Below the pieces are notes generated by a model that was not told where the DNA came from, made no database searches, and saw only the letters and a program-made list of their open reading frames with translations. A program made the translations under genes and the position numbers. From the NCBI GenBank assembly GCA_963815655.1, contig CAWFHK010000001.1:2790001-2854000 (forward strand): a stretch of DNA of 64,000 nucleotides, given 5' to 3'. Source of the DNA: JAWOLE01 sp963815655. GTDB lineage: Bacteria; Acidobacteriota; Thermoanaerobaculia; UBA5066; Gp7-AA6. Numbering within the stretch: position 1 is the first letter of the stretch; each line of letters begins with the position of its first letter. Positions 8,367 to 17,575 of the stretch are shown here, piece after piece.

Positions 8367-9650
8367 TCAGACCCAGCCGCGATCGTGGCAGGCCTTCGCC
8401 ACGCGGCTGACCGCGATGACGTAGGCCGCGTCCCGCATCGAAAGCTTCTGCTTCTTCGCGAGATCCGCCACCGCGTGGAACGCCGAGGTCATCTTCACGT
8501 CCAGCTTCCCGAGGACCTCGTCCTGCTCCCAGAAGTAGTTCATGTTGCTCTGCACCTGCTCGAAGTAGCTGCACGTGACGCCGCCGGCGTTGGCCAGAAA
8601 ATCCGGGATGACGAAGATGCCGCGCTCCTGGATGACCTTGTCGGCCTCCGGAGTGGTCGGGCCGTTGGCGCCCTCGGCGATCACCCGGACCCGGTCCCTG
8701 ATTTTCTTCGACGTCTCGCCGGTGACCTGGTTCTCGAGAGCGGACGGGATCAGGATGTCCACGTTCTGCTCGATCCAGGCTTCGCCGGGAAGCACCTCGT
8801 ACCCGAGCTTGCCCGCCTTCTCCTTGTCGATGCCGCCGAAGCGGTCCGTGATGGCAAGAAGCGCGTCGGGGTCCACTCCCGATTCCTTGCGGAAGCAGTA
8901 CGCGGTCTGGTCCCCCTGGTCCCACGAGGAGACGGCCACGACCTTGCCTCCGAGCTTCAAGTAAAGGCGGATGGCGTACTGCGCGACGTTTCCGAAGCCC
9001 TGCACGCTCGCCGTGGTCTTGTCGACCTTCAGGTCGAGAAGCCGGAGCGCCTCGCGCAGCGCGAAGACGAGACCGTAGCCCGTGGCCTCCGTCCGCCCGA
9101 GGGACCCGCCCATGCCCACCGGCTTTCCGGTGATGAAGCCCGGCTCGTGACCGCCGTGGATCAGCTCGAGCTCGTCGAGCATCCAGAGCATGTGCTGGGG
9201 CGTCGTCATGACGTCGGGGGCCGGCACGTCCACGGCCGCGCCGACGTTGCGGGAGACCTGGCGGACCCATCCCCGGCAGATCTGCTCCTGCTCGCGCGCG
9301 CTCAGGTTGTGCGGGTCGCAGATGACGCCCCCCTTCGCGCCGCCCAGAGGAATGTCCACGACCGAGCACTTCCACGTCATCCACATCGCCAGGGCCCGCA
9401 CGGTGTCGATCGTCTCCTGCGGGTGAAAGCGGATCCCCCCCTTGGAGGGGCCGCGGGCGTCGTTGTGCTGGACGCGGAACCCGCGGAAGACCTTCACGCT
9501 TCCGTCGTCCATCCGCACCGGGATGCTGAAGTGGAATTCGCGCAGCGGCCACCGCAGGAGGTCGCGCGTGGCGGCGTCCAGCGCCAGAATGTCCGCCGAC
9601 TTGTCGAACTGGGCCTGAGCCATCTCGAAGGGATTGAACGCGCCTTTCAT
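8367..9650 (-). CDS. gdhA: Glutamate dehydrogenase (Glu/Leu/Phe/Val family)
   Basis: Catalyses reversible oxidative deamination of glutamate to 2-oxoglutarate and ammonia. The 427-aa length fits the hexameric class. The catalytic region reads ARGPSKGGIRFHP and IPLGGAKGGV (catalytic Lys), followed by DVPAPDVMTTPQHMLWMLDE. The Rossmann fold shows SVQGFGNVAQYA, and FLANAGGVTCSYFE lies near the C-terminus. The ATG at 9650 (MKGAFNPFEMAQ) is preceded by AGAGAGGA. It heads a minus-strand run with two PEP/pyruvate-binding proteins, which suggests coupling of amino-acid catabolism to pyruvate/PEP metabolism. A TATATT box lies at 9705-9710. Confidence 0.95.
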   Translation of the reverse strand: MKGAFNPFEMAQAQFDKSADILALDAATRDLLRWPLREFHFSIPVRMDDGSVKVFRGFRVQHNDARGPSKGGIRFHPQETIDTVRALAMWMTWKCSVVDIPLGGAKGGVICDPHNLSAREQEQICRGWVRQVSRNVGAAVDVPAPDVMTTPQHMLWMLDELELIHGGHEPGFITGKPVGMGGSLGRTEATGYGLVFALREALRLLDLKVDKTTASVQGFGNVAQYAIRLYLKLGGKVVAVSSWDQGDQTAYCFRKESGVDPDALLAITDRFGGIDKEKAGKLGYEVLPGEAWIEQNVDILIPSALENQVTGETSKKIRDRVRVIAEGANGPTTPEADKVIQERGIFVIPDFLANAGGVTCSYFEQVQSNMNYFWEQDEVLGKLDVKMTSAFHAVADLAKKQKLSMRDAAYVIAVSRVAKACHDRGWV

Positions 9651-9837
9651 CGGGAAGATCCTCTCTTTTCTGCGTCCCGCCGGAGCCGGGGTCCGCCTCC
9701 CCGAATATAGCCGAGGCTCGCGAACCCTCCTGATGCGTTTGGACTGTGCCGGAGGGTCATCGGGAGCCGCGAGGGCGCGAAGGAAACCTTCCGGCGGATT
9801 CGTCGTAGAGTTTTGGAGAGCTTCGAAGGGAGGCGGG

Positions 9838-11292
9838 ATGAGGACTGTCGGCAAGTCGGGAAAATCGGTTATCGCCCTGCTCGTCGGGGTGGGGTTCTGC
9901 GGCGTCCTCGCGGCCCAGCCGAAGACGGAGAAGGCCAGGGCTCCGGTCGCGGCCCGCAAGGACGCCGGCGGCTTCCACGTCCCGGTCGAGTACCACAAGT
10001 TGAAGAACGGGCTGAAGGTCGTCCTGTCCCCGGACCACACCGCGCCCAAGGCCGTCGTCGCCGTGTACTACGGCATCGGCTTCCGCATCGAGCCGAAGGA
10101 CCGCACCGGGTTCGCGCACCTCTTCGAGCACATGATGTTCCAGGGGTCGCAGAACCTCGGCAAGATGGAGTTCATCAAGCTCGTCCAGAGTAACGGCGGG
10201 ATCCTGAACGGCTCGACCCGCTTCGACTTCACCAACTACTTCGAGATCGTCCCCTCCAACGTCCTGGAGACGGCCCTCTGGGCCGAGGCGGACCGGATGA
10301 AGGGGCTCGCGATCAACCAGGACAACCTGACCAACCAGCAGGGGGTCGTCACCTCCGAGGTCAAGGTCAACGTCCTGAACCGGCCCTATGGCGGCTTCCC
10401 GTGGCTCGACATGCCGCAGTACTCGAACTCCAACTGGTACAACTCCCACAACTTCTACGGCGACCTGAAGGACATCGAGGCCGCGACGCTCTCCGACGTG
10501 CAGGCGTTCTTCAAGACCTACTACGCCCCAAACAACGCCGCGCTGGCGATCACGGGCGACTTCGACTCGAAGAAGGCCCTCGCCTGGGTCGAGAAGTACT
10601 TCGGCGGCATCCCGTCCGCGAAACTCCCGCCGCCGCCCGACATCTCCGAGCCGCGGCAGGACGAGGAGAAGCGCGCGACCAAGCCAGACCCGCTCGCGAC
10701 AAAGCCGGCCCTCGCCTTCTCCTACCACGTGCCGCCGCGCGACACGCCCGAGTATTACGCGATGGGGGTCCTGGACGAGATCCTCGTCGAAGGCAAGGAC
10801 AGCCGCCTCTACCAGGCGCTCGTCCAGAAGCACGGATTCACCGGCGACGTCAACGGCGCGATCAACGAGCTCGGCAACATGTTTGACATCAAGGGCCCGG
10901 TGCTCTTCACCGTCTCGCTCTTCCACGACAAGGACACGTCCGCGGGGGAGATCATGAAGGTCGTGGACGAGGAGATCGAGAAGCTGCGCGCGGCGCCGGT
11001 GGACAAGGAGACGCTCGCGCGCGCGTTGGTCAAGACCCGCTCGGACCTGTACGACAACATCGACAGGCTCTTCGGCTTCGGGAGGGCGGATCTGCTCGCC
11101 TCCTTCGCCCTGTTCGACGACGACCCGGGCAAGATCAACCGGCTCGAAGGGGAGTTCCGCAAGGTCACGCCGGAGCTCGTCCAGAAGACCGCGCGCGAGT
11201 ACCTGCGGCCGACCAACCGGACCGTCCTCCTGATCGAACCGAAGGCCGAATCCAAGGCCGAGCCCAAGGCCGAGTCCAAGGGGGGCCTGTGA
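9838..11292 (+). CDS. M16 zinc peptidase, catalytic subunit, exported
   Basis: A 484-aa protein with a signal peptide (residues 1-26, hydrophobic core IALLVGVGFCGVLAA). The zinc site HxxEH is present as FAHLFEHMMFQ near residue 95, followed by the usual Asn/Thr-rich segment (STRFDFTNYFE) and a downstream Glu on a helix. The C-terminus carries a short Lys/Glu/Ala/Pro repeat (PKAESKAEPKAESK). The ATG at 9838 follows AGGCGGG; longer upstream frames lack a signal peptide. It overlaps the next gene by four bases (GTGA). M16 members often work as a pair of active and inactive subunits that enclose and digest short peptides. Confidence 0.93.
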   Translation: MRTVGKSGKSVIALLVGVGFCGVLAAQPKTEKARAPVAARKDAGGFHVPVEYHKLKNGLKVVLSPDHTAPKAVVAVYYGIGFRIEPKDRTGFAHLFEHMMFQGSQNLGKMEFIKLVQSNGGILNGSTRFDFTNYFEIVPSNVLETALWAEADRMKGLAINQDNLTNQQGVVTSEVKVNVLNRPYGGFPWLDMPQYSNSNWYNSHNFYGDLKDIEAATLSDVQAFFKTYYAPNNAALAITGDFDSKKALAWVEKYFGGIPSAKLPPPPDISEPRQDEEKRATKPDPLATKPALAFSYHVPPRDTPEYYAMGVLDEILVEGKDSRLYQALVQKHGFTGDVNGAINELGNMFDIKGPVLFTVSLFHDKDTSAGEIMKVVDEEIEKLRAAPVDKETLARALVKTRSDLYDNIDRLFGFGRADLLASFALFDDDPGKINRLEGEFRKVTPELVQKTAREYLRPTNRTVLLIEPKAESKAEPKAESKGGL

Positions 11293-12686
11293 GGAACATG
11301 ATGAAGACAAGAACGCTCCCGGTCTTTCTCGCGCTCGCCGCTGCGGCCATGGCGGCGCCTCTCCTCGCGCAGAAGCAGTCCCCGCCGGAGCCGGGAAAGC
11401 CGAAGGGGTTCTCGGTCCCCGCGCCGCACAAGTTCACGCTGGAGAACGGCATGGCCGTCACGCTCGTCGAGTACGGGACATTGCCGAAGGTGACGGTCCG
11501 GCTGGCGGTGCGCACCGGAAATATCGACGAGAAGGCCGGCGAAGTCTGGCTCGCCGACTTGACCGGAGACCTCCTGTCCCAGGGGACGGAGACGCGGAGC
11601 GCGTCGCAGATCGCGGAAGCGGCCGCGCGCATGGGCGGAGAGCTGACGGTCAACGTCGGAGAGGACCGCACGGACCTGTCGGGCGACGTCCTCTCCGAGT
11701 TCGGCCCCGAGATGGCCGCGCTCATCGCGGACGTCGCCATGCACCCGAAGTTCCCGGAATCGGAGCTCTCGCGGCTGAAGGGCGACAAGCAGCGCCAGCT
11801 CTCGATCGCGAAGAGCCAGCCGCAGCAGATGGCAGCGGAGAAGTTCCGCGCTCTCCTCTACGGCGACCACCCCTACGGCCGCCTCTTCCCCACCGAGGAA
11901 ATGCTCGGGGGATACACGATCGAGCAGGCGCGCAACTTCTACGGCGCCAACTTCGGAGCGGCGCGCGCGCACCTCTACGCCTCCGGCAAGTTCGACGCGA
12001 AGGCGATGGAGGCCGCGGTCCGCAAGGCCTTCGCCGGCTGGAAGCGCGGCGCCGCGCCGTCGGTCAACCTGCCCAGGCCCAGCAGAGAGCATCGGCTGGA
12101 GACGGTGGACCGTCCCGGCGCGGTCCAGTCCACGATCTATCTCGGCATGCCGGTGACCGACCCCTCGAGCCCCGACTGGGTCGCGCTCGAGGTCATGAAC
12201 TCGCTTCTGGGCGGGTCTTTCGGGTCCCGCATCACGTCGAACATCCGCGAGCAGAAGGGATACACGTACTCCCCCAGGTCCCAGGTCTCCACGCGCTACC
12301 GCGACGCCTTCTGGGTCGAGACGGCGGACGTCACGACCAAGGACACCGGCGCGTCGTTGAAGGAGATCCTGGGCGAGATCAAGCGGCTGCAGGGCGAGCC
12401 CCCCCCGGAAAAGGAGCTGAAGGGGATCCAGAACTACCTCGCGGGCACGTTCGTCCTGCAGAACTCCTCGCGCGCCGGCATCATCGGCCAGCTCGAGTTC
12501 GTGGACCTGCACGGCCTCCCGGCCGACTACCTGAACACCCACGTCGCGCGCGTCTACGCCGTGACCCCGGCGGAGGTGCAGCGGATGGCGGAGAAATACA
12601 TCCAGCCCGACAAGGCCACGATCGTCATCGTCGGAGACACGAAGGTCATCGCGGAGCAGATCGCGCCGTACGAGAAGGCCTCGTAA
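11289..12686 (+). CDS. M16 peptidase-like, non-catalytic partner
   Basis: A 465-aa M16-fold protein with a signal peptide (LPVFLALAAAAMAAPLLA). At the position of the HxxEH zinc site it reads WLADLTGDLLSQ, so no zinc ligands remain. In contrast, the Arg/Tyr substrate-binding segment of inactive partners is retained (NIREQKGYTYSPRS near residue 320). This is the expected complement to the catalytic gene just upstream. The GTG at 11289 overlaps the upstream stop; ATGs at 11298 and 11301 are alternatives. Its stop is 2 nt from a heptamer-repeat hairpin. Confidence 0.92.
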   Translation: MRNMMKTRTLPVFLALAAAAMAAPLLAQKQSPPEPGKPKGFSVPAPHKFTLENGMAVTLVEYGTLPKVTVRLAVRTGNIDEKAGEVWLADLTGDLLSQGTETRSASQIAEAAARMGGELTVNVGEDRTDLSGDVLSEFGPEMAALIADVAMHPKFPESELSRLKGDKQRQLSIAKSQPQQMAAEKFRALLYGDHPYGRLFPTEEMLGGYTIEQARNFYGANFGAARAHLYASGKFDAKAMEAAVRKAFAGWKRGAAPSVNLPRPSREHRLETVDRPGAVQSTIYLGMPVTDPSSPDWVALEVMNSLLGGSFGSRITSNIREQKGYTYSPRSQVSTRYRDAFWVETADVTTKDTGASLKEILGEIKRLQGEPPPEKELKGIQNYLAGTFVLQNSSRAGIIGQLEFVDLHGLPADYLNTHVARVYAVTPAEVQRMAEKYIQPDKATIVIVGDTKVIAEQIAPYEKAS

Positions 12687-12688
12687 GT

Positions 12689-12764
12689 GGTTTCAAGTTT
12701 CAGGTTTCAAGTTTCAGGAGGTCTCCCCGGCCCCCCTGAAACCTGGAACTTGAAACCTGGAACC
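12689..12764. repeat. Heptamer inverted array, word TTTCAAG
   Basis: The left arm (12689-12718) alternates TTTCAAG and TTTCAGG. The right arm (12735-12764) carries the complementary CCTGAAA/CTTGAAA words with some CCTGGAA variants. It fills the gap between two convergent stop codons, 2 nt from one and 5 nt from the other. Confidence 0.9.
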
Positions 12765-12769
12765 GCTCC

Positions 12770-15295
12770 CTACGGATCGTCGTCGCGCGGCGTGACCGGC
12801 CGGACGAACGCGGCGCGGACGGGCGGCGGCATGGGACAGTCTTCACCGCGGACGGCCTTCCAGAGGATCTCGTTTCCGGCGATGTCGGGGACACGGTCGG
12901 CCTCGTCGAGGTTCAAGAGGAGGGAAGCCTTCGCGCCGGGCGCTTCGGGGTCGTTCATCTCGTCGATGCTGACGCGGGCTTCGCGGACGCGGTAGGGCGT
13001 CGTGTCCGGCTTGCTCCGGAAGGCGCCGTACATCGGGGCGGCGGCGGCGTCGCACTGGCTCATCGGAGGGAGTTCCAGGATGAGCTCGATCGTGCGCAGC
13101 ATGCCGCAGGTCGTCGTGAGCGTCGAGTCCACGGCGCGCCGCCGCGCGTACGGGCTCGCGACGAGCGCGACCGAGCGGTGCGCGTCCACGTGGTCTGGGC
13201 CGTTCTGCGCGTCGTCCTCCAGGACGAAGACCGCGGAGTCCTTCCAGTAGCGGCTCTTCGAGATCGCTTCCACGATCCTTCCGAGCGCCAGGTCGTTCTC
13301 GGCGATCATGGCGCGCGGCGTCGGGAAGCCGGGGCGGATGTAGTTGGTGTGGTCGCCGCCGAGGCGCAGGATCGAGAGCCTCGGGAGCTTTCCGTTCGAT
13401 TCGAACTCCCGGAACTCCTTCAACCAGACGTCCACGCGCCGGCCGTCGGGGATCGAGAGGTCGAAGGGGGGATAGTCGGAATCGATGTGCCCCTTCAGAC
13501 CCGGCACCGAGGCCTCAAACGGGCCAGCCCCCGCCCGGAAGTCTCCCACCTTTGGCTGCGCCGGGCGCGAGCGGGCGGGATGGGGATCGAAGACGAACTC
13601 GCCGTAGCTCCTCACCGAGACCCCGGCGCGCAGGCACGCGTCCCAGATGTAGCCCTGCGCCGGCGCGGAGACGTTGCCGTAAGCGTTGCGCATCGCGCCT
13701 TCCCCCTCGGAGAGATAGGCCCCGCCGCGCCCCGCGTAGTTCAACGGCCAGATCTTCTCGACCACGTCGGTCGCCATGGCCCCGGTCGAGTAGGCATGGC
13801 CATCGTAGCTCACCTCCGCGTTGACGTAGAAGTTGTCGAGCAGGACGAACTCGCGGGCGAGCGCGTGCGCGTTGGGCGTGACCTCCTCGCCGAAGAGGCA
13901 GAGGTTCGGGTCGCCGTTTCCCTCCGGCATGTCTCCGAGAATCTGATCGTACGTGCGGTTTTCCCGGATGACGTAGAAGACATGCCGGATCGGCGAGGCG
14001 CCGCCGACCGCGCGGGGAATCGGAGAAGCCGCGGGGGCGCGCGCCGGCCGCAGGCGCACGGCGTCGCTGTACGGCGTGACCGCGTAGACCTTCTTCGTCC
14101 AGGCGGCGAGGGCCTTGGGGCCCGGGACGGGCACGATCGAGAGCGAGCCCTGCAGGATGTCGCGCGTCGTCTGTCCCGGCGCCGCCGAAATCGCCGGCTG
14201 CGGGCCGCGCGGATTCGCGGCCGAGGTCAGGCCCTTACCCGAGAGGACGAAGATGCTCCTGCCGTCCGTGGAGAACTGCGCCGCGGTCGGATACCAGCCG
14301 GTCGGGATGAATCCCTCGACGCGGCTCTGCGCGGAATCTCCCACGCCGACGACCGCGACGTCGTTGTTGTCGGCGTTGGCGACGAGGAGAGTGCGCCCGT
14401 CCGGCGAGAGCCCGAGCCCGTTGGGAGTCGAGCCCGCGGGGGCGCGAGGATAGAGAGCGATCGAAATCTGCTCTCGCGCCTGCCGCGAAGCGAGGTCGGC
14501 CACCCAGACGGCGTTGGTGTTGGCGCAAGCGACGAAGAGGCGGGTCCCGTCCTTCGAGAGCGCCATGGCGTTGGGATGCTCCCCCACCGCGATCTCGCCG
14601 GCGGCGGCGAGAGTGTCCGCGTCGAAGACCAGAACCCTCGCGCCTCCCCAGAGCGAGACGTAGAGACTCCGGCCATCCGCGGAAAGCAGGCACGTGTACG
14701 GCTCGGCGGGAAGGGAAACGGTCTTCGTTACCTCTCCGGAGGCGACGTCCACGACATGGGCCAGGTTGGAAAACAATTCCACCGCGTAGAGGCGCTTCCC
14801 GTCGGCGGAGAGGGCGAGCCCTCCCGTCAGGGTCTCCTTTCCCTTGTCCGGTGTCGCCAGCGGGATCGCCCTGCTCGTCTTGAGCTTCCCCTTCTCGAAG
14901 AGGACTTCCTGGACGGTCCGCGCCGCCGCGCCCGAGCAGTAGAGGCGGTCCGCCGACGGACTCCAGGCGAGGCCGAGCCAGGCGTTATCGAGAGAGAGCC
15001 GCGAAGAGACGACCCGGCGGTCGAGGTCCACGCAGACGAGGCTCGGCTTGTCGTACCCGTTGTTGGAGACAACGAGGTAACGGCCGTCGGGCGACTCGGC
15101 CATCGCAAGCGGGAGATCGCCGATCTGCATGTGCCGCCCCGCCGGCGCGATCCTCCAGCCGTTTGGAAGAAGCGTCGCCTCCCGCTCGAGGCCGGGGCGC
15201 TCGACGGTCCTTCGCGGCTGCGCGAACGCCGAAGAAGCCGCCGCAACGAGCAGCGAGCAGACGCACGTCCAGACCGGCGCCGATCGGATCGTCAT
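12770..15295 (-). CDS. Exported YncE-type beta-propeller fused to alkaline-phosphatase-fold phosphoesterase
   Basis: An 841-aa protein with a signal peptide (residues 1-26). Residues 45-400 form a beta-propeller with repeated ALSADGKRLYA / LSPDGRTLLVANADNNDV blades, as in YncE and surface-layer propellers. From about 440 the chain matches the PF04185-type phosphoesterase/phospholipase C family: HVFYVIRENRTYDQILGD, LLDNFYVNAEVSYDGHAYS, and late VFVLEDDAQNGPDHVDAHRS with the Asp/His metal ligands. Such fusions are exported to the periplasm or surface; the substrate is unknown. It is transcribed alone and converges on the M16 pair. Confidence 0.88.
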   Translation of the reverse strand: MTIRSAPVWTCVCSLLVAAASSAFAQPRRTVERPGLEREATLLPNGWRIAPAGRHMQIGDLPLAMAESPDGRYLVVSNNGYDKPSLVCVDLDRRVVSSRLSLDNAWLGLAWSPSADRLYCSGAAARTVQEVLFEKGKLKTSRAIPLATPDKGKETLTGGLALSADGKRLYAVELFSNLAHVVDVASGEVTKTVSLPAEPYTCLLSADGRSLYVSLWGGARVLVFDADTLAAAGEIAVGEHPNAMALSKDGTRLFVACANTNAVWVADLASRQAREQISIALYPRAPAGSTPNGLGLSPDGRTLLVANADNNDVAVVGVGDSAQSRVEGFIPTGWYPTAAQFSTDGRSIFVLSGKGLTSAANPRGPQPAISAAPGQTTRDILQGSLSIVPVPGPKALAAWTKKVYAVTPYSDAVRLRPARAPAASPIPRAVGGASPIRHVFYVIRENRTYDQILGDMPEGNGDPNLCLFGEEVTPNAHALAREFVLLDNFYVNAEVSYDGHAYSTGAMATDVVEKIWPLNYAGRGGAYLSEGEGAMRNAYGNVSAPAQGYIWDACLRAGVSVRSYGEFVFDPHPARSRPAQPKVGDFRAGAGPFEASVPGLKGHIDSDYPPFDLSIPDGRRVDVWLKEFREFESNGKLPRLSILRLGGDHTNYIRPGFPTPRAMIAENDLALGRIVEAISKSRYWKDSAVFVLEDDAQNGPDHVDAHRSVALVASPYARRRAVDSTLTTTCGMLRTIELILELPPMSQCDAAAAPMYGAFRSKPDTTPYRVREARVSIDEMNDPEAPGAKASLLLNLDEADRVPDIAGNEILWKAVRGEDCPMPPPVRAAFVRPVTPRDDDP

Positions 15296-15365
15296 CGCCC
15301 AAGGCTACACCGGGGAGCGTGTCGTTTCCGGCCAGGCTTGACGAGGCTTGTGCCAGGGAAAGCGC

Positions 15366-15581
15366 TTAAGCAGCCGGATCGCCGATCTCGGTGAACTCCG
15401 GGGTCCTCCGGGGGTCGGATGGCTGCGGCTTCTTGAACCAGGTCCCGCGGGGCTTGAACGGAATGCCGGAATGCGGCACGCGTGAGGAGATGATCCGGAG
15501 GGGCTGCGTGTCGTCGCCTTCATCACGCTCGGGAATCCCGATCTGCCAGGCGGCGACGGTAGGGTTCGTTGATTCCTGCAT
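15366..15581 (-). CDS. Hypothetical small protein (71 aa)
   Basis: An ATG at 15581 with a good ribosome site (AGGAAGGA about 6 nt upstream) opens a 71-aa frame starting MQESTNPTVAAWQIGIPERD and ending PEFTEIGDPAA. It is hydrophilic, lacks Cys and has no signal peptide. The strong ribosome site and normal composition argue that it is real. I do not recognise it. It is divergent from the secreted Thr/Pro-tailed protein and lies 70 nt upstream of the propeller gene, so it may be the first gene of that unit. Confidence 0.5.
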   Translation of the reverse strand: MQESTNPTVAAWQIGIPERDEGDDTQPLRIISSRVPHSGIPFKPRGTWFKKPQPSDPRRTPEFTEIGDPAA

Positions 15582-15665
15582 CGTTCGTCCTTCCTGACCT
15601 CTGGGACGCTGCAAGAGTCGTTCCCTTCCGCAAGCCACTGAAATCGAGGCTTTTGTTCGAGGAGA

Positions 15666-15695
15666 TTGACAGTCTACGCAATTTCGGCGCATTCT
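15666..15695 (+). promoter_or_regulatory. Sigma70-like promoter
   Basis: A perfect TTGACA (15666-15671) and CATTCT (15690-15695) are separated by 18 bp, in an AT-richer gap upstream of the secreted-protein gene. Confidence 0.5.
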
Positions 15696-15817
15696 CATTG
15701 CCCTAATTTCGAACCCGACCAGGAGTCGTTCGTTGGAGGGTCTTGGTGTCGGCCGCCGCGTTCACTTCGCGAACGGCAGCCTGGAGAATCCATCGCCGGT
15801 GTCCTGAGGAAAAACAA

Positions 15818-17575
15818 ATGTCAAAACCAATCCGGGTCGCGGTCCGGTCCCTAGCCGTCGCCATCGTCGCTCTCGCGGTTCCCTCGCGGGCCGTCCACCC
15901 CGCCGAGTCGGCGGCGGCAGACGTCGGCCCGGTCGCCAACGGCGCGCTGCCGGGGCCGTTCCCCCTCTTCCCTCCGACCAACTGGTGGAACCTCGACGTG
16001 ACGTCGGCGCCGGTGGACCCCAATTCCCCCGCGTTCATCACCTACATCAACAACGGCGGCACGCGGAAGCTCCACCCGGACTTCGGCGGCGACGTCTCGC
16101 CCGGAAGCGTCGAGGGGTACGGGATGCCCTACATCGTCGTGGACGGCACGCAGCCGAAGAAGGCGGTGCAGTTCGATTACTCCGACGAGAGCGACGGCGT
16201 GGACCACGCGACCGACACGAGCTTCCCCTTCTACCCGATCCCGGACGAGGCCATCACGCAGGCGCACTGGATCGAGGGGGGCGAGCCGGGCAACCAGGAC
16301 CTGCGCGACTCGGCCGACCGCCACATGCTGATCGTGGACCGGGACAGCAAGTATCTCTACGAGCTGTACAACGTCTTCTACGACGGGACGCAGTGGCTCG
16401 GCGGCTCGGGCGCCTTCTTCGACATGAACACGAACAACAGCCGGCCGGAGGGGTGGACCTCGGCCGACGCCGCGGGCCTCGCGATCCTGCCGGGCCTCGT
16501 GCGCTACGACGAGGTCTCCGGGCCCGACGAGATCGGCCACGCCTTCCGCGTGACGGTGCGCCACACCAACGGCCACGTCTATCCCGCCTCGCACACCGCG
16601 GGCTCGACCTCCGGGGCCCTGCCGATGGGCGCGCGGATGCGGCTCAAGGCGGGCAAGGACATCTCCTCCTTCCCAGCCGACGCCCAGAAGATCTTCCGCG
16701 CGATGAAGAAGTACGGGCTGATCGTGGCGGACAACGGCTCCGACATGTACATCACCGGCACCTACGACAACCGCTGGAACAACGACCTGCTGAACCCGGC
16801 CTTCTCCGGATTGACGGCCAGCGACTTCGAGGTCATCGCTCTCGGATACAACCCCCTCCCGGGGACGCCGACGGCCACGCGGACCGCCACCCCGACGCAG
16901 CCACCCACCGCGACGCGCACGCCGACCCGGACGCCCACGGCCACGGCCACGCGGACGCCCACTCCCACCGCGACGATGACCCCGAGCCCGACGCCGACCT
17001 CCACGGAAACATCCACGCCTCCGCCCCCGACCGCGACCGCCACCGGCACGGCCACTCCGACGACGCCGCCTCCCACGGAGACGATGACGCCGAGCCCGAC
17101 CCCGACGTCCATGGAGACTCCCACGCCGTTGCCCCCGACCGCGACCGCTTCGGCGACGAAGACACCCATTCCTCCCACGGCCACGCGGACGCCGACGGCG
17201 ACGCGCACCCAGACGCCGACGAGGACTCAGACGCCCACACGCACGCCGACACGGACGAGGACAATCACGCCGACACAAACGCCGACGCGCACGCAAACAC
17301 CGACCCGCACGCCGACACGCACGAGGACCGTCACTCCGACGCGGACGCCGACGAAGACTCAGACCCCGATCACACCGACGAAGACCGCAACGCCGTCGAG
17401 GACGCCGACGCCGACGAGAACCGTGACGCCGACGAGAACGCCGACCCGGACCGCCACGGCGACGCGTACCGCAAGGGTGACCAGGACCGCCACGCCGTCG
17501 AGGACACCGACGTCAGATGCCAGGTTTCAAGTTTCAAGTTTCAGGTTAGGCACAGAGGCCCGCTCTCGTCCCTGA
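15818..17575 (+). CDS. Secreted protein with long Thr/Pro/Arg repeat tail
   Basis: A 585-aa exported protein. The ATG at 15818 follows TGAGGA and gives a clear signal peptide (MSKPIRVAVRSLAVAIVALA). Residues 45-345 form a globular region (NWWNLDVTSAPVDPNSPAF, GMPYIVVDG, DSADRHMLIVDRDSKYLYELY, VRHTNGHVYPASHTAGS) that I have seen only as an uncharacterised secreted type. Residues about 350-567 are a TPTRTPT-type low-complexity tail, probably a surface spacer. The last roughly 18 codons, including the stop, lie inside a heptamer-repeat array, so the C-terminus (DARFQVSSFRLG) is repeat-derived and the original end may be lost. Confidence 0.75.
   Translation: MSKPIRVAVRSLAVAIVALAVPSRAVHPAESAAADVGPVANGALPGPFPLFPPTNWWNLDVTSAPVDPNSPAFITYINNGGTRKLHPDFGGDVSPGSVEGYGMPYIVVDGTQPKKAVQFDYSDESDGVDHATDTSFPFYPIPDEAITQAHWIEGGEPGNQDLRDSADRHMLIVDRDSKYLYELYNVFYDGTQWLGGSGAFFDMNTNNSRPEGWTSADAAGLAILPGLVRYDEVSGPDEIGHAFRVTVRHTNGHVYPASHTAGSTSGALPMGARMRLKAGKDISSFPADAQKIFRAMKKYGLIVADNGSDMYITGTYDNRWNNDLLNPAFSGLTASDFEVIALGYNPLPGTPTATRTATPTQPPTATRTPTRTPTATATRTPTPTATMTPSPTPTSTETSTPPPPTATATGTATPTTPPPTETMTPSPTPTSMETPTPLPPTATASATKTPIPPTATRTPTATRTQTPTRTQTPTRTPTRTRTITPTQTPTRTQTPTRTPTRTRTVTPTRTPTKTQTPITPTKTATPSRTPTPTRTVTPTRTPTRTATATRTARVTRTATPSRTPTSDARFQVSSFRLGTEARSRP
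16864..17514 (+). repeat. Coding low-complexity repeat (Thr-Pro-Thr units)
   Basis: About 217 codons of Thr, Pro and Arg, with ACG/ACC-CCG/CCC-ACG triplets in blocks such as TPTRTPTRTRT. The DNA is internally repetitive and likely to vary in length between strains. The reverse strand carries matching spurious Arg/Gly-rich frames. Confidence 0.85.

Noticed and set aside
13178..15394. 738-codon plus-strand frame opposite the propeller/phosphoesterase gene
   Set aside because: It mirrors a well-supported minus-strand gene and shows no motif, signal peptide or ribosome site of its own.
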